DNA of 64,000 nucleotides from Helicobacter cetorum MIT 99-5656 (GCF_000259275.1 NC_017735.1:744001-808000), one strand, 5' to 3'; positions 1 to 11,073 are shown, counted from the stretch's first letter. Notes: generated by a model from the sequence alone, not told the origin. Numbers and translations: made by a program.

Positions 1-26
1 AAATAATTTATATTAAGGATAACACC

Positions 27-956
27 ATGCAATACGCACTATTATTTCCGGGACAAGGCTCGCAATGTATAGGAATGGGAAAATCATTTTATGAAAGCCA
101 CACTCTAGCAAAAGAATTGTTTGAAAAAGCTTCTGGCGTGCTTAAAGTGGATATGAAAAAATTGCTTTTTGAAGAAAACGAGCTTTTGAAAGAGAGTGCT
201 TACACCCAACCTGCAATTTATTTGGTTAGCCATATCGCTTATGAGCTACTTAATAAGCATGTAGATGGGGGACTAAAACCCGCCTTTGCTCTAGGGCATT
301 CACTGGGTGAAGTGAGTGCGGTGTCTTTGAGTGGGGCATTAGATTTTGACAAAGCTATTAAACTCACACACCAAAGGGGCAAAATGATGCAAGAAGTGTG
401 CGTGGGCAAAGATGTGTCTATGATGGTGGTTTTAGGCGTTTCTGAAGAAAAGCTTCTAAGCTTGTGTCAAAAAACTAAAAATGTGTGGTGTGCGAATTTT
501 AATGGCGGAATGCAAGTGGTTTTAGCAGGGCTTAAAAACGATTTGAAAGCTCTAGAACCGACCTTAAAAGAAATGGGGGCTAAGAGAGTGGTTTTCTTAG
601 AAATGAGCGTGGCGAGCCATTGCCCCTTTTTAGAGCCTATGGTTTTTAAATTCCAGGAATTACTAGAAAAACATTTAAAAGACAAATTTAATTTTGAGAT
701 TATTTCTAATGCGACCAAAGAAGCTTATAACAATAAAGAAAAAGCCATTGAATTATTGAGCTTGCAACTCACTCAGCCGGTGTGCTATCAAGATTGCGTA
801 AAGTCTAATAATGACAGAGTGGATGCGTTTTTTGAATTAGGCTGTGGGAGTGTCTTAAAAGGGCTTAATAAACGATTGAGCAATAAGCCAACCATAAGCG
901 TAGGGGATAATAAGGGGCTTGAAGAAGCCATTGAATTTTTAGAAGAATATGTATAA
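27..956 (+). CDS. fabD: Malonyl-CoA:ACP transacylase FabD
   Basis: Transfers the malonyl group from malonyl-CoA to acyl carrier protein for fatty-acid chain elongation in the cytoplasm. The 309-residue protein opens with the GQGSQ motif (residues 9-13). It has the GHSLG nucleophile elbow with Ser92, the conserved Arg117 that holds the malonyl carboxylate, and the SHCP box with His198 as the catalytic base. Length is normal for the family. The ATG is preceded by a TAAGGA ribosome site. The stop is 10 bases before the next gene's start, so the two are probably co-transcribed. Confidence 0.97.
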   Translation: MQYALLFPGQGSQCIGMGKSFYESHTLAKELFEKASGVLKVDMKKLLFEENELLKESAYTQPAIYLVSHIAYELLNKHVDGGLKPAFALGHSLGEVSAVSLSGALDFDKAIKLTHQRGKMMQEVCVGKDVSMMVVLGVSEEKLLSLCQKTKNVWCANFNGGMQVVLAGLKNDLKALEPTLKEMGAKRVVFLEMSVASHCPFLEPMVFKFQELLEKHLKDKFNFEIISNATKEAYNNKEKAIELLSLQLTQPVCYQDCVKSNNDRVDAFFELGCGSVLKGLNKRLSNKPTISVGDNKGLEEAIEFLEEYV

Positions 957-966
957 GGAAAAAATC

Positions 967-1662
967 ATGCAAAAAATTGGCATTTTAGGAGCGATGAGAG
1001 AAGAGATAGCCCCTATACTAGAATTGTTTGGCGTGAATTTTGAAGAAATTTCTTTAGGGGGGAATGTTTTTCACAAGGGCATTTACAACAATAAAGAAAT
1101 CATTGTAGCTTATAGCAAAATTGGCAAAGTGCATTCTACCTTAACCACGACGAGCATGATTTTAGCTTTTGGCGTAGAAAAGGTGCTTTTTAGTGGGGTG
1201 GCTGGAAGCCTAGTTAAAGACTTAAAAATTAATGATTTGCTGGTGGCTCAAAAATTAGTTCAGCATGATGTGGATTTGAGTGCGTTTGAACACCCCTTGG
1301 GGTTTATTCCTGAAAGTGAAATTTTTGTTAAAACCTGTAAGGACTTAAACGCTTTAGCTCATAAAGTAGCTAACGAACAGGGACTTGATTTAAAAGAAGG
1401 CATCATCGCTTCGGGCGACCAGTTTGTCCATAGCAAAGCAAGAAAAGAATTTTTAATCAACGAGTTTAAGGCTAGTGCGGTGGAAATGGAAGGAGCAAGC
1501 GTAGCGTTTGTGTGCCACAAATTTGATGTGCCATGCTGTGTTTTAAGAAGCATTAGCGATAATGCTGATGAAGAAGCCGATGTGAGTTTTGATGACTTTT
1601 TAGAAGAAAGTGCTAAAACTTCGGCTAAGTTTTTAAAAAGCATGGTAGATAAAATGGACTAA
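967..1662 (+). CDS. mtnN: 5-methylthioadenosine/SAH (aminofutalosine) nucleosidase
   Basis: Hydrolyses the N-glycosidic bond of methylthioadenosine and S-adenosylhomocysteine; in Helicobacter the same enzyme acts on 6-amino-6-deoxyfutalosine in menaquinone synthesis. The 231-residue product shows the N-terminal GILGAMREE motif, the SGDQF motif and the EMEGA motif with the nucleoside-binding Glu. It ends with SDNAD carrying the catalytic Asp. An in-frame ATG exists at 949, inside fabD. I chose 967 because AAGGA lies just upstream and the protein then begins MQKIGILGAMREE, as in the family. Confidence 0.95.
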   Translation: MQKIGILGAMREEIAPILELFGVNFEEISLGGNVFHKGIYNNKEIIVAYSKIGKVHSTLTTTSMILAFGVEKVLFSGVAGSLVKDLKINDLLVAQKLVQHDVDLSAFEHPLGFIPESEIFVKTCKDLNALAHKVANEQGLDLKEGIIASGDQFVHSKARKEFLINEFKASAVEMEGASVAFVCHKFDVPCCVLRSISDNADEEADVSFDDFLEESAKTSAKFLKSMVDKMD

Positions 1663-1775
1663 ATATAACCAAAATTTAAGCTACTTTTTAGTAAAATCAC
1701 GCCCTTAGTATTTAGGCTATCTCATCTAGACTGACACTTTTTAAAAGTGTGGGTTCTTATTTTATGGAGTGTTCA

Positions 1776-3719
1776 ATGAAAAAGAAAACCGACGAAGAAA
1801 AAAAACCTAAAAAAGCCAAGCAAGAATCCAAACTTAAAGAGAGTAAGGCTAAAGAAACCAAACCTATCAAAAAGCCTAGTTTCAATGAAGAATTAGAAGA
1901 ATTATTTGCAAATTCCTTGAATGATTGCATCTCTTATGAATCCATTATCCAAATCAGTGCGAAAGTTCCCACTCTAGCCCAAATCAAAAAAATCAAGGAA
2001 TTGTGCCAAAAATACCAAAAAGAATTAGTCAGCTCTTCAGAATACGCTAAAAAACTCAATGCGATAGACAGAATCAAAAACACTGAAGAAAAACAGAAAG
2101 TCCTAGAAGAAGAATTAGAAGACGGCTATGACTTTTTGAAAGAAAAAGAGTTTTTAGAGTGGAGTAGAAGCGATAGCCCGGTGCGTATGTATTTGCGTGA
2201 AATGGGACAAATCGTGCTTTTAAGCAAAGATGAAGAAGTGGAGTTGAGCAAGCAAATCCGTCTGGGCGAAGATATTATCTTAGATGCGATTTGCTCGGTG
2301 CCGTATTTAATTGATTTTATCTACGCTTATAAAGACGCCCTAATCAATCGTGAACGAAGAGTGAAAGAACTCTTTAGAAGCTTTGATGATGACGATGAGT
2401 CTAGTGCAAGCGATTCTAAAAAAGATGATGATAATGATGAAAACGAAGAAAACGAAGAAGGCAAAAAAGTCGTTTCTGAAAAAGATAAGAAGCGTGTAGA
2501 AAAAGTTCAAGAGAGCTTTAAAGCCCTAGACAAAGCCAAAAAAGAATGGCTTAAAACCCTTGAAGCCCCTGTAGATGAGCAAGAAGATGAGCTAGTGCGG
2601 TTATTGACTCTAGCTTATAAACGCCAAATGCTTAAGGACAGACTCTATGATTTAGGTCCCACAAGCAAACTTATCAATGAGCTAGTGAAAACCATGGAAA
2701 CCACTCTAAAAAGTGGCGATGGATTTGAAAAAGAATTGAAACGCTTAGAATACAAGCTGCCCTTATTTAATGATGCATTAGTTGAAAACCACCAAAAAAT
2801 CCTTGCTAATATCACTCATATGACTAAAGATGATATTATCGCTCAAGTGCCAGAAGCCACTATGGTTAGCGTGTATATGGAGCTTAAAAAACTCTTTTTA
2901 ACCAAAGAAGCGAGTGAAGAAGGCTTTGATTTAGACCCTAACAAGCTCAAAGAGATTTTAGAGCAAATCAAAAGGGGAAAATTAATTTCTGATAGAGCTA
3001 AGAATAAAATGGCTAAATCTAATTTAAGGCTAGTGGTAAGCATTGCCAAACGCTTTACAAGCAGGGGCTTACCTTTCTTAGACTTGATTCAAGAAGGTAA
3101 TATCGGCTTGATGAAAGCGGTGGATAAATTTGAGTATGAAAAAGGCTTTAAGTTTTCTACCTATGCGACTTGGTGGATTAAACAAGCTATCAGTCGTGCC
3201 ATAGCTGACCAAGCCCGCACCATTCGTATTCCCATTCATATGATTGATACCATTAATCGCATCAATAAAGTCATGCGTAAGCACATACAAGAGAATGGTA
3301 AAGAACCAGATTTGGAAGTGGTGGCTGAAGAAGTAGGGCTTTCATTAGATAAAGTTAAAAATGTGATTAAAGTTACTAAAGAGCCTATTAGCTTAGAAGC
3401 TCCAGTAGGCAATGATGAAGATGGTAAATTTGGGGATTTTGTAGAAGATAAAAATGTGGTAAGCTCCATAGACCATATCATGCGAGAAGATTTGAAGGCT
3501 CAAATTGATGGCGTTTTAGACCAATTGAACGAACGAGAAAAGGCAGTGATTCGCATGCGTTTTGGTCTTTTAGACGATGAAAGCGATAGGACTTTAGAAG
3601 AAATTGGCAAAGAATTGAATGTTACACGAGAGAGAGTGCGTCAAATTGAAAGCTCTGCCATTAAAAAACTTAGAAGCCCACAATATGGGCGTATTCTAAG
3701 AAATTATTTGCGTATCTGA
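1776..3719 (+). CDS. rpoD: RNA polymerase primary sigma factor RpoD (sigma-80 type)
   Basis: Primary sigma factor that directs RNA polymerase to housekeeping promoters. Visible parts: a lysine-rich N-terminal tail; region 1.2 ([11 protein letters not shown]); a strongly acidic non-conserved insert ([13 protein letters not shown] stretch); region 2 with [12 protein letters not shown], the core-binding [18 protein letters not shown] and the -10 reading [16 protein letters not shown]; region 3; and the region 4 helix-turn-helix ending [18 protein letters not shown] at 1749 and ATG at 1764 are in frame. The ATG at 1776 is preferred because GGAG (1766-1769) lies six bases upstream. The protein is 647 residues, in the range for the epsilonproteobacterial sigma-80 protein. 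Confidence 0.96.
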   Translation: MKKKTDEEKKPKKAKQESKLKESKAKETKPIKKPSFNEELEELFANSLNDCISYESIIQISAKVPTLAQIKKIKELCQKYQKELVSSSEYAKKLNAIDRIKNTEEKQKVLEEELEDGYDFLKEKEFLEWSRSDSPVRMYLREMGQIVLLSKDEEVELSKQIRLGEDIILDAICSVPYLIDFIYAYKDALINRERRVKELFRSFDDDDESSASDSKKDDDNDENEENEEGKKVVSEKDKKRVEKVQESFKALDKAKKEWLKTLEAPVDEQEDELVRLLTLAYKRQMLKDRLYDLGPTSKLINELVKTMETTLKSGDGFEKELKRLEYKLPLFNDALVENHQKILANITHMTKDDIIAQVPEATMVSVYMELKKLFLTKEASEEGFDLDPNKLKEILEQIKRGKLISDRAKNKMAKSNLRLVVSIAKRFTSRGLPFLDLIQEGNIGLMKAVDKFEYEKGFKFSTYATWWIKQAISRAIADQARTIRIPIHMIDTINRINKVMRKHIQENGKEPDLEVVAEEVGLSLDKVKNVIKVTKEPISLEAPVGNDEDGKFGDFVEDKNVVSSIDHIMREDLKAQIDGVLDQLNEREKAVIRMRFGLLDDESDRTLEEIGKELNVTRERVRQIESSAIKKLRSPQYGRILRNYLRI

Positions 3720-3739
3720 TTTAAAAGGTTTTTTAAGAC

Positions 3740-5095
3740 ATGCGTTACTTTATTGTGATACTCTTGCTTCTATTTGCAGGTTGTGCGAATAAGGATTTGA
3801 AGCTCAAGGATTTATCCTTGTCTCAAGAAGCTTCAAGCTATCTCACACCCCCTAAAGGCGATGGCATTGACACCCAAACCTTAAAAGAAGTTTTAAAAAA
3901 GAGCTATCTCAAAGCGTGGTATTCCCCATGGCTAGATATGGAGATTAAGAGCGATAAAAAAGAAGTGTTTTGGATGCTTGAAAGCATGCGTAATTTCGCA
4001 GGCTATGGCGAAGATTTGAAGCTCAATTCAAAAGCCCTGAATGATGAGCTTATTAAAAGCATGGATATTGAGCATTATCCAAGCGCTAAGATTAAAGCCG
4101 TTGTAGTGCGAGATAGCGATGTGAGAGCTATGCCTACAAACAAGCCCTATTATCGCTCCAAAAAAGGCTATCCCTTTGACAGGTATCAAAATTCGTTGAT
4201 TTTTCAAGGCACACCGGTTTTAATCACGCATTTTAATACTACTAAAACTTATGCCCACATTCAAAGTAGTTTCGTGTATGGCTGGATTAAAACTAGCGAT
4301 TTAGCTTACATGCACCATAAGGACATAGAGCTTTTAACGCAACTCAAAGATTATGTCATGCCCATAAGCGACAAAATCCCCCTTTATACGGATTATGGAA
4401 ATTTTTATACCCAAGCTAGAGTGGGCGAACTCTTTACGCTCATTCCTAAAAACCCTTCTAAAATACACTCCAAAAAAGAACCTTTAAAAGCCTATGGTTT
4501 TTTGAGAGATTCTAAAGGCTATGCGACTTTACAAAGCGTGGTTTTAAAAGAAAAGGATTTTTTTGTTTTCCCCAAAACTTTTAATGATGAAAACATGGCT
4601 CATTTTATAGACACCATGCTGGGGCAAAAATACGGCTGGGGTGGGCTATTAGGCAATAGAGATTGCTCAGCCTTCACCAAGGACAGCTTCGCTAATTTTG
4701 GCATTTTACTACCCCGCAATTCTTACGCACAAAGCCACTATGCAAACAATTATGTTGACTTAAGCTCCATGAATGCCACAGAAAAAGAGCGTTACATCAC
4801 TACTTATGCCACACCTTTTGCCACACTCTTATACTTAAGGGGGCATATCATGTTGTATCTGGGCATCTATAATAACCAAGCTATAGTCGCTCATAGCATT
4901 TGGTCGGTTCAAACTCAAAAGCATTTCAAAACCTTGAGTCATAACATAGGGGGCGTAGTGATTACTTCATTATGGTTAGCTAAAGAATATAATGGAGCGT
5001 TTTCTAAAAAGAAATTATTGATTGATAGGGTGCTTGGAATGAGTGATTTAAGGGCGTTTGCTAAGGAAACTTTAAATCCTTTAAGCGCTAATTGA
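3740..5095 (+). CDS. SH3-domain NlpC/P60 lipoprotein (putative peptidoglycan endopeptidase)
   Basis: Predicted exported lipoprotein of 451 residues. The N-terminus MRYFIVILLLLFAGC has a clear lipobox with Cys15. The middle matches bacterial SH3-like domains seen next to NlpC/P60 enzymes. The C-terminal third carries the NlpC/P60 hydrolase signature YGWGG...DCSAF, with the probable nucleophile Cys309 and the probable catalytic His385 (VAHSIW). The family cleaves peptide stems of peptidoglycan, so a cell-wall remodelling role is inferred. It corresponds to H. pylori HP0087 by position and starts about 20 bases after rpoD. Substrate specificity cannot be read from sequence. Confidence 0.85.
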   Translation: MRYFIVILLLLFAGCANKDLKLKDLSLSQEASSYLTPPKGDGIDTQTLKEVLKKSYLKAWYSPWLDMEIKSDKKEVFWMLESMRNFAGYGEDLKLNSKALNDELIKSMDIEHYPSAKIKAVVVRDSDVRAMPTNKPYYRSKKGYPFDRYQNSLIFQGTPVLITHFNTTKTYAHIQSSFVYGWIKTSDLAYMHHKDIELLTQLKDYVMPISDKIPLYTDYGNFYTQARVGELFTLIPKNPSKIHSKKEPLKAYGFLRDSKGYATLQSVVLKEKDFFVFPKTFNDENMAHFIDTMLGQKYGWGGLLGNRDCSAFTKDSFANFGILLPRNSYAQSHYANNYVDLSSMNATEKERYITTYATPFATLLYLRGHIMLYLGIYNNQAIVAHSIWSVQTQKHFKTLSHNIGGVVITSLWLAKEYNGAFSKKKLLIDRVLGMSDLRAFAKETLNPLSAN

Positions 5096-5112
5096 CTTTC
5101 TTATACTATGAT

Positions 5113-5118
5113 TATAAT
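5113..5118 (+). promoter_or_regulatory. -10 box upstream of mqo
   Basis: Perfect TATAAT 36 bases before the chosen mqo ATG, after the end of the NlpC/P60 gene; no clear -35 box, as is usual for Helicobacter sigma-80 promoters. Confidence 0.5.
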
Positions 5119-5153
5119 TTGTGAATTTAAAATATTTGATTTGGAGAAATACA

Positions 5154-6509
5154 ATGAGTATGGAATTTGATGCCGTTATTATTGGTGGTGGGGTTTCAGG
5201 GTGTGCGACCTTTTATACCTTGAGTGAATACAGCTCTTTAAAGCGTGTCGCCATTGTTGAAAAATGCCCTAAATTAGCTCAAATCAGCTCTAGTGCTAAG
5301 GCTAATTCACAAACCATTCACGATGGCTCTATTGAGACTAATTACACTCCAGAAAAAGCTAAAAAAGTGCGTTTGAGCGCTTACAAAACCAGACAATACG
5401 CTCTCAATAAAGGCTTGCAAAATAAAGCGATTTTTGAAACTCAAAAAATGGCTATAGGCGTGGGCGATGAAGAATGCGAGTTTATGAAAAAACGCTACGA
5501 AGCTTTTAAAGAAATTTTTACTGACTTAGAAGAATTTGACAAACAAAAGATTAAAGACTTAGAGCCGAATGTGATTTTAGGGGCTAATGGTGTAGATAGG
5601 CATGAAAACATTATCGGTCATGGCTACAGAAAAGATTGGAGTACCATGAATTATGCGAAGTTGAGCGAGAACTTCGTGGAAGAAGCTTTAAAATTAAAGC
5701 CTGATAACCAAGTGTTTTTAAACTTCAAAGTTAAAAAGATTGAAAGGCGTAATGATGGCTATGCATTGATTTCAGAAGACGCTGAAGAAGTGTATGCTAA
5801 ATTTGTTTTAGTGAATGCTGGCTCTTATGCCCTACCCTTAGCTCAAAGCATGGGCTATGGCCTAGATTTAGGGTGCTTACCTGTGGCGGGTAGCTTTTAT
5901 TTTGTGCCAGATTTGTTAAGGGGTAAGGTCTATACCGTTCAAAACCCCAAACTCCCCTTTGCAGCCGTGCATGGCGACCCTGATGCTGTGATTAAGGGTA
6001 AGACACGAATTGGACCCACCGCATTAGCGATGCCCAAATTAGAACGCAATAAGTATTGGCTCAAGGGCATTAGCCTAGAATTATTGAAAATGGATTTGAA
6101 TAAAGATGTGTTTAAAATCATGTTTGATTTGATGAGCGATAGAGAAATCCGTAATTATGTGTTTAAAAACATGGTTTTTGAATTACCCGCTATCGGCAAA
6201 CGACAATTTTTAAAAGACGCTCAAAAAATTATCCCTTCGCTCAGTCTAGAAGATTTAGAATACGCCCATGGTTTTGGCGAAGTGCGTCCGCAAGTATTAG
6301 ACAGAACCAAGCAAAAACTAGAATTGGGCGAAAAAAAGATTTGCACGCATAAAGGCATCACCTTTAACATGACCCCATCTCCTGGTGCGACAAGTTGCAT
6401 GCAAAACGCCCTTGTTGATTCCCAAGAAATCGCTGAATATTTAGGCGAGAGCTTTGAATTAGAGCGGTTTTATAAAGATTTGTCCCCAGAAGAATTAGAG
6501 AGCTTATAA
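5154..6509 (+). CDS. mqo: Malate:quinone oxidoreductase
   Basis: FAD-dependent, membrane-associated enzyme that oxidises malate to oxaloacetate and passes electrons to menaquinone; it replaces NAD-malate dehydrogenase in this group. The 451-residue product begins [16 protein letters not shown], a dinucleotide-binding Rossmann motif for FAD. C-terminal sequence [12 protein letters not shown] and the [12 protein letters not shown] stretch fit the Mqo family. A GTG at 5121 is in frame, but the ATG at 5154 follows TTGGAGAAATACA, a good ribosome site, and places the FAD motif at the correct distance from the N-terminus. Corresponds to HP0086. Confidence 0.92.
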   Translation: MSMEFDAVIIGGGVSGCATFYTLSEYSSLKRVAIVEKCPKLAQISSSAKANSQTIHDGSIETNYTPEKAKKVRLSAYKTRQYALNKGLQNKAIFETQKMAIGVGDEECEFMKKRYEAFKEIFTDLEEFDKQKIKDLEPNVILGANGVDRHENIIGHGYRKDWSTMNYAKLSENFVEEALKLKPDNQVFLNFKVKKIERRNDGYALISEDAEEVYAKFVLVNAGSYALPLAQSMGYGLDLGCLPVAGSFYFVPDLLRGKVYTVQNPKLPFAAVHGDPDAVIKGKTRIGPTALAMPKLERNKYWLKGISLELLKMDLNKDVFKIMFDLMSDREIRNYVFKNMVFELPAIGKRQFLKDAQKIIPSLSLEDLEYAHGFGEVRPQVLDRTKQKLELGEKKICTHKGITFNMTPSPGATSCMQNALVDSQEIAEYLGESFELERFYKDLSPEELESL

Positions 6510-6515
6510 AAAACA

Positions 6516-6704
6516 ATGCAAGAAAACGAAGCCCTTCTCATCGCTAAACGAGCCATTAAAATCGTCTTTTTCTTAGGACTTTTTGTGCTGCTCTTAATGA
6601 TGATAAACCTTTATATGCTCATCAATCAAATCAATGCAAGCGCTAAAATGAGCCAACAAATCAAGCAATTAGAAGCCAAACTCCATCATCAAAAGCCAGA
6701 GTGA
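6516..6704 (+). CDS. Small single-pass membrane protein (DUF5408-like)
   Basis: A 62-residue protein with one strong transmembrane segment (about residues 14-36, IVFFLGLFVLLLMMINLYM) and a short C-terminal tail rich in Gln, Lys and Glu that could form a coiled coil (MSQQIKQLEAKLHHQ). It starts 7 bases after the mqo stop, so it is probably in the mqo transcript. Position equals H. pylori HP0085, which I recall as a protein of unknown function. No enzymatic motif is visible. Confidence 0.7.
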   Translation: MQENEALLIAKRAIKIVFFLGLFVLLLMMINLYMLINQINASAKMSQQIKQLEAKLHHQKPE

Positions 6705-6780
6705 AACACTCAAGCCCAAATGGCATTAAAATCAAACATTAAAATTTTCTTAAATTCAGCAACATTTAAGCTTATTTCTT

Positions 6781-6786
6781 TATAAT
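6781..6786 (+). promoter_or_regulatory. -10 box of rplM-rpsI operon
   Basis: Perfect TATAAT 31 bases before the rplM ATG, followed by the AAAGGAAG ribosome site. Confidence 0.6.
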
Positions 6787-6816
6787 GAACGCTTTAAATT
6801 TATTAAAGGAAGTCCT

Positions 6817-7242
6817 ATGACAAAGACCGCTAAAGTCAATGACATCGTCCGTGATTGGGTTGTTTTAGACGCTAAAGACAAAGTTTTTGGCCGCTTAATC
6901 ACCGAAATCGCCGTGCTTTTAAGGGGAAAACACCGCCCTTTTTACACCCCTAATGTAGATTGTGGGGATTTTGTAGTGGTTATCAATGCTGACAAAGTTA
7001 AGTTTTCTGGCATGAAGTTAGAAGATAAAGAGTATTTTACCCATTCAGGCTATTTTGGTAGCACTAAAAGTAAAACTCTTCAAGAAATGCTAGAAAAAAC
7101 CCCTGAAAAGCTCTACCACTTAGCCGTTAGGGGTATGCTTCCTAAGACTAAATTAGGAAAAGCAATGATTAAAAAACTCAAAGTTTATCGTAATGATAAG
7201 CACCCCCACACCGCACAAATCAGCAAAAAGGATGCTAAATGA
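6817..7242 (+). CDS. rplM: 50S ribosomal protein L13
   Basis: Large-subunit ribosomal protein of 141 residues, the usual size. Recognisable features are the [12 protein letters not shown] opening, [25 protein letters not shown], and the signature [20 protein letters not shown]. It has its own TATAAT promoter and AAAGGAAG ribosome site and overlaps rpsI by four bases (ATGA), the usual L13-S9 operon arrangement. Confidence 0.98.
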   Translation: MTKTAKVNDIVRDWVVLDAKDKVFGRLITEIAVLLRGKHRPFYTPNVDCGDFVVVINADKVKFSGMKLEDKEYFTHSGYFGSTKSKTLQEMLEKTPEKLYHLAVRGMLPKTKLGKAMIKKLKVYRNDKHPHTAQISKKDAK

Positions 7243-7628
7243 AAAAAATCTATGCTACCGGTAAAAGAAAAACCGCTATCGCTAAAGTTTGGCTAAGCGT
7301 TGGAAAAGGGGAAATGTCTATCAATGACCAAAGCTTGAATCAATGGTTAGGTGGGCATGAAGCCATCAAAATGAAGGTTATGCAACCCTTACTTTTAACC
7401 AAACAAGAACAATCCGTGGATATTAAAGCAGTGGTTTTTGGTGGGGGTTACTCCGCTCAAGCTGAAGCCTTAAGACATGGTATTTCTAAAGCCTTGAACG
7501 CTTATGATATTGCTTTCAGAGCGATTTTAAAACCTAAGGGCTTACTCACTAGAGATTCAAGAGTGGTTGAGCGTAAGAAATATGGTAAAAGAAAGGCTAG
7601 AAGAAGCCCACAATTCTCTAAGAGATAA
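7239..7628 (+). CDS. rpsI: 30S ribosomal protein S9
   Basis: Small-subunit ribosomal protein of 129 residues. It begins [14 protein letters not shown], contains [19 protein letters not shown] and ends [16 protein letters not shown], the basic tail that reaches the P-site tRNA. The ATG overlaps the rplM stop (ATGA), so translation is coupled. Confidence 0.98.
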   Translation: MKKIYATGKRKTAIAKVWLSVGKGEMSINDQSLNQWLGGHEAIKMKVMQPLLLTKQEQSVDIKAVVFGGGYSAQAEALRHGISKALNAYDIAFRAILKPKGLLTRDSRVVERKKYGKRKARRSPQFSKR

Positions 7629-7637
7629 TCTCTTCCA

Positions 7638-7660
7638 AAGGGAGGGCTTTAGGCTCTCTT
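7638..7660 (+). terminator. Possible terminator hairpin after rpsI
   Basis: AAGGGAG pairs with CTCTCTT (one G-U pair) around a 9-base loop just after the rpsI stop. There is no clean T-run afterwards, so this is a weak call. Confidence 0.35.
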
Positions 7661-7753
7661 ACTCTCTATATTATTAACCTAATTCTTTTCAATATTGCCT
7701 TGATTTTGCGAAACATCTTTAGCTATTTTTGAGCTATTGAGTAAAAATTAATA

Positions 7754-7759
7754 TATAAT
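7754..7759 (+). promoter_or_regulatory. -10 box of tlpC
   Basis: TATAAT (within ATATATAATAGT) about 38 bases before the tlpC ATG; no recognisable -35. Confidence 0.5.
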
Positions 7760-7797
7760 AGTAGGTTTTTTGTAATCAGTAGTTTAAGGTGAAGGCG

Positions 7798-9825
7798 ATG
7801 AAATCCACAAAAATTGGTTCTAAAATTGTTATGAGAGTGTGTGCGGTTGTTATCACTATGACCGCCATTATGGGCTTTATTATCAACAATAAGGTTGAAG
7901 TTGTCTTACAGCGCCAAGCCACAGAATTATTGCAAAAAAAAGCTCAATTAGTCAGCCTTAATGTTCAAGGTATTATTAAGCGCATTTTTATTGGAGCGAA
8001 CACTCTTGAAGGGATTTTAAGCGATGAAAACGGCTCCATTGATGACACACTAAAATGGCGTATACTCTCTGATTATTTAGTCTCAAATCCCCACACTTCT
8101 GCAATCAGTATCACTTATATTAACAATAATAAACGCACGCTCACAGTAATGAAAATGGGGCAAAAAATCATGCAACATAATACACCCCTTAATCAGAGGG
8201 TTGTAAGTCAGGCTAGTTCACTCAAACATCTGGTCCATTCAGAGCCTTATTATAAAGATATTCATGGCCATAGAATCTATGGAATGGATATTGCCTTTCC
8301 TTTAACAGATAAAAATCAAAATGCTGTAGGCGTGCTGAATATCTTTTTAAACATTGATTCGTTTTATATAGATGTAGTAGGCAAGAAAAAAAGCAACACT
8401 TTTTTAATGGGGAAAGATGGCAGACTTTTAATCAACTCTAATCGTGAGATTCAAGATAAGATTTTAACCGCTATCAATCCGGATAAACGAGTGCTTAAGG
8501 CTATTGAGTATTATAATAAAAACAAAGCTGGTACTTTAAGCTATCACTCATTGAGTGAGGATACAGAAACTTTTTTAGCCATACAGCCTTTTGACTTTTT
8601 TGAAGGAGTTTCTAAAAAGGATAGCAGCAACAACTTGCATTGGGCTATTGGAAAATACATTAATAAATCAGAAGTGTTTAAAGAAGCTACAAACACTAGG
8701 TTTATAATCATTATCACTTTGATTTTAAGCGTGCTGGGGCTAACTATTTTAGTCTTTATTATCGTTGCAAAGCTAGTAACCAAGCGTATTAATGTAGTCA
8801 ATAATACCTTAAATAATTTCTTCAACTTGCTAAATAACCCTAAAACAAGCCATACCATACGCCTAACGCCCCCTAGTGCCTATGATGAAATTGGGCAAAT
8901 GCAAGCTTCTATCAATGAAAACATTCTTAAAACCCAAGAGAATATACAGGCGGATACCGAAGCGATTCAAAACAGCATTGAAGTAGCAACCCATGTAGAG
9001 AATGGGGATTTTACCAAAGAAATTACATGTGTGCCTAAAAGCGAAGATTTGCAAGCCCTAAGAAACACTATTAATGGCATTATTCAATATTTTCGCAACC
9101 AAATCGGCTCTAACATACATGTCTTAAGTAGCACCTTAGAGCATTATAAAAACTTGGATTTTACCCATAATATCCAAAACCCTAAAGCCAATATGGAAAA
9201 AGCAATGAATGCCCTAGGGCAAGAAATTTCTAGTATGCTTAAAGCTTCTTTAGGGTTTGCTAACACGCTTGATAATGAATCAAAAAATTTAAAAACTTGC
9301 GTAGACAATCTTACCAAAACCGCCCACAAGCAAGATGAGAGTTTGCAAAATACCACCCATTCTTTAGAAGAAATTACAAGCATCATTACCGCTATTGATT
9401 CTAAGAGTCAAGAAATGATTGCACAAAGTCAAGACATTAAAAGCGTAGTAGATATTATTAGAGACATCGCCGACCAAACAAATCTATTAGCCCTAAATGC
9501 GGCCATTGAAGCTGCACGAGCGGGCGAGCATGGTAGGGGCTTTGCAGTAGTGGCTGATGAAGTGAGAAAACTTGCTGAAAGAACTCAAAAATCTCTAAGT
9601 GAAGTAGAAACCAACATCAATATTCTCGTTCAGAGCATTGCTGATAACGCCGAATCTATCAAAATGCAAAATAAGGGAGTGGAAAATATTCACAACTCTA
9701 TTGACACACTGCAACAAGATGTTCAAGATAATTTGCATATCGCTAACACTTCTTTACAGGTCAGTGATAGAATTGATGGTATTTCACAAGACATCTTAGA
9801 AGATGTGGGTGGGAAGAAGTTTTAA
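7798..9825 (+). CDS. tlpC: Methyl-accepting chemotaxis protein TlpC-like
   Basis: Membrane chemoreceptor that feeds the CheA/CheW pathway. The 675-residue protein has TM1 (about residues 8-28), a periplasmic dCache-like sensor of roughly 270 residues, TM2 (about 302-327), a HAMP linker and a long cytoplasmic helical hairpin. The hairpin tip ([40 protein letters not shown]) is the near-invariant signalling region of the family. Position and architecture match HP0082 TlpC, which is reported to sense lactate; I infer the same class but cannot confirm the ligand. A GTG at 7789 is in frame; ATG 7798 is preferred because TAAGG lies about 7 bases upstream. Its stop overlaps the stop of the convergent gene. 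Confidence 0.9.
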   Translation: MKSTKIGSKIVMRVCAVVITMTAIMGFIINNKVEVVLQRQATELLQKKAQLVSLNVQGIIKRIFIGANTLEGILSDENGSIDDTLKWRILSDYLVSNPHTSAISITYINNNKRTLTVMKMGQKIMQHNTPLNQRVVSQASSLKHLVHSEPYYKDIHGHRIYGMDIAFPLTDKNQNAVGVLNIFLNIDSFYIDVVGKKKSNTFLMGKDGRLLINSNREIQDKILTAINPDKRVLKAIEYYNKNKAGTLSYHSLSEDTETFLAIQPFDFFEGVSKKDSSNNLHWAIGKYINKSEVFKEATNTRFIIIITLILSVLGLTILVFIIVAKLVTKRINVVNNTLNNFFNLLNNPKTSHTIRLTPPSAYDEIGQMQASINENILKTQENIQADTEAIQNSIEVATHVENGDFTKEITCVPKSEDLQALRNTINGIIQYFRNQIGSNIHVLSSTLEHYKNLDFTHNIQNPKANMEKAMNALGQEISSMLKASLGFANTLDNESKNLKTCVDNLTKTAHKQDESLQNTTHSLEEITSIITAIDSKSQEMIAQSQDIKSVVDIIRDIADQTNLLALNAAIEAARAGEHGRGFAVVADEVRKLAERTQKSLSEVETNINILVQSIADNAESIKMQNKGVENIHNSIDTLQQDVQDNLHIANTSLQVSDRIDGISQDILEDVGGKKF

Positions 9826-10961
9826 TACGCTTCCATATCATTCATATCGCCCATATCCACACTATCATCGCCCCCGGGGTTTTCATCGGTAGGGTCATTG
9901 GGGGTATCATCAGTATCGGTCGTTTGGTCGGTAGTGGCATCAGAATTATCTTGTGTGGGCGTTGTAATGGTGTCAGTCATTTCTTTATCGGTAGTCGTAT
10001 TGTTTGTATCATCAGAATGAGTTTCTGTAGTGGTTGTATCAGTCGAGTCAATAGAATGAGTGTCTGTATCGCTACGCTCTGTGTCATGGGCAGTTTCTGT
10101 GGTTTGTTTTAGGTCTTGCATTTTATCTTGCCTCTTATCTTGCAGGGTATCTTGTGAAGTGCTGGTATTTTGAGTGGTATCCTTGTTGTCATGTTCTTTC
10201 ATTGTGCCACGATAATAGCCCATTAAGTTTGTGTGTTCTAAATCTTTGGTGTCGTCATTATCATTATCGTAGGTATCATTGAGATGATTTTCATGCTCTA
10301 AACTCTCTTCTTTATTCAAGGCGTAAAGATAATTCTCTAGCATTAAGTAATCTTGGATTTGTGCCATTAAAACCAAGTTGGGATAGAACCCATACATACC
10401 ATAATAAAAGCCATACATACCATAATAAGGGCTGTAGTAATTTATAAAATTATGGTGATTCATATTGCTTCTATAAAATCTAGTGTTTTGATTTTGCTCG
10501 TTTTCTTGTTGCTTGAGATACACCCCTACCACACTCAAATCAGCAAGCATTTTTTGAGCCACTTCTTGGTCTTTTAAAGAAACGCCCAAAGGAATGTAAA
10601 TGCCGGTGCGATAGCTATAAAAAGAATTTCTGGCGATGATTTTAAGATTGTATCTCAAGTCTTTTTGTAATTTTAAGGCTTGTTTCAAATATGCATGCGT
10701 TCTCAAACCCCCCAAATTAGAGCCAAAACGCATTTTTTCTACTAACTCGCTGAATTTTTTCGCATCGCCATTAGCCACATTGATATAGTTTAAAGCCGTA
10801 GCCCCCCATTCTTTAGTGTTACCTTTCCAACCCCCAATATCCACTACCTTTGATACTAGCTCCCCTTTTAAATGCGAATCTTTTAAATCAAACAACGCTT
10901 TATTCAAGCTTGTGGCTTTTAAGCTAAGCACCACAATAAAAAGGATTTTTACAACTCTCAT
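9822..10961 (-). CDS. Exported protein with Tyr-rich repeats and long Thr/Asp-rich tail, unknown function
   Basis: I do not recognise this 379-residue protein. It has an N-terminal signal peptide ([18 protein letters not shown]) and a folded-looking region to about residue 165. Next comes a short YYGMYGF duplication made by a near-identical 21-bp tandem repeat around 10389-10430. The final ~150 residues are low-complexity, rich in Thr, Asp, Ser and Gln ([16 protein letters not shown] and [17 protein letters not shown] types). Such acidic Thr-rich tails suggest a disordered or surface-exposed segment; this is inference. It is convergent with tlpC and shares a TTAA at the two stop codons. GGGGG lies upstream of the ATG. 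Confidence 0.75.
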   Translation of the reverse strand: MRVVKILFIVVLSLKATSLNKALFDLKDSHLKGELVSKVVDIGGWKGNTKEWGATALNYINVANGDAKKFSELVEKMRFGSNLGGLRTHAYLKQALKLQKDLRYNLKIIARNSFYSYRTGIYIPLGVSLKDQEVAQKMLADLSVVGVYLKQQENEQNQNTRFYRSNMNHHNFINYYSPYYGMYGFYYGMYGFYPNLVLMAQIQDYLMLENYLYALNKEESLEHENHLNDTYDNDNDDTKDLEHTNLMGYYRGTMKEHDNKDTTQNTSTSQDTLQDKRQDKMQDLKQTTETAHDTERSDTDTHSIDSTDTTTTETHSDDTNNTTTDKEMTDTITTPTQDNSDATTDQTTDTDDTPNDPTDENPGGDDSVDMGDMNDMEAY

Positions 10962-11026
10962 CTATAGCCCCCAAAAATATCTCTTGCAATCATTATAAAC
11001 TAGTTTTAGAAATCAAATGACTAAAA

Positions 11027-11055
11027 AAGCTTGCTTCTTTCAAAGCTTGCTTAGT
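11027..11055. repeat. Short direct repeat between two minus-strand genes
   Basis: AAAGCTTGCTT occurs twice about 17 bases apart, followed at 11058-11069 by an A-tract/AGCTT/T-tract palindrome. It lies just downstream (minus strand) of the 576-codon-range membrane protein and may contribute to its transcription end. Confidence 0.3.
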
Positions 11056-11073
11056 TTTTAAAAAGCTTTTTAT

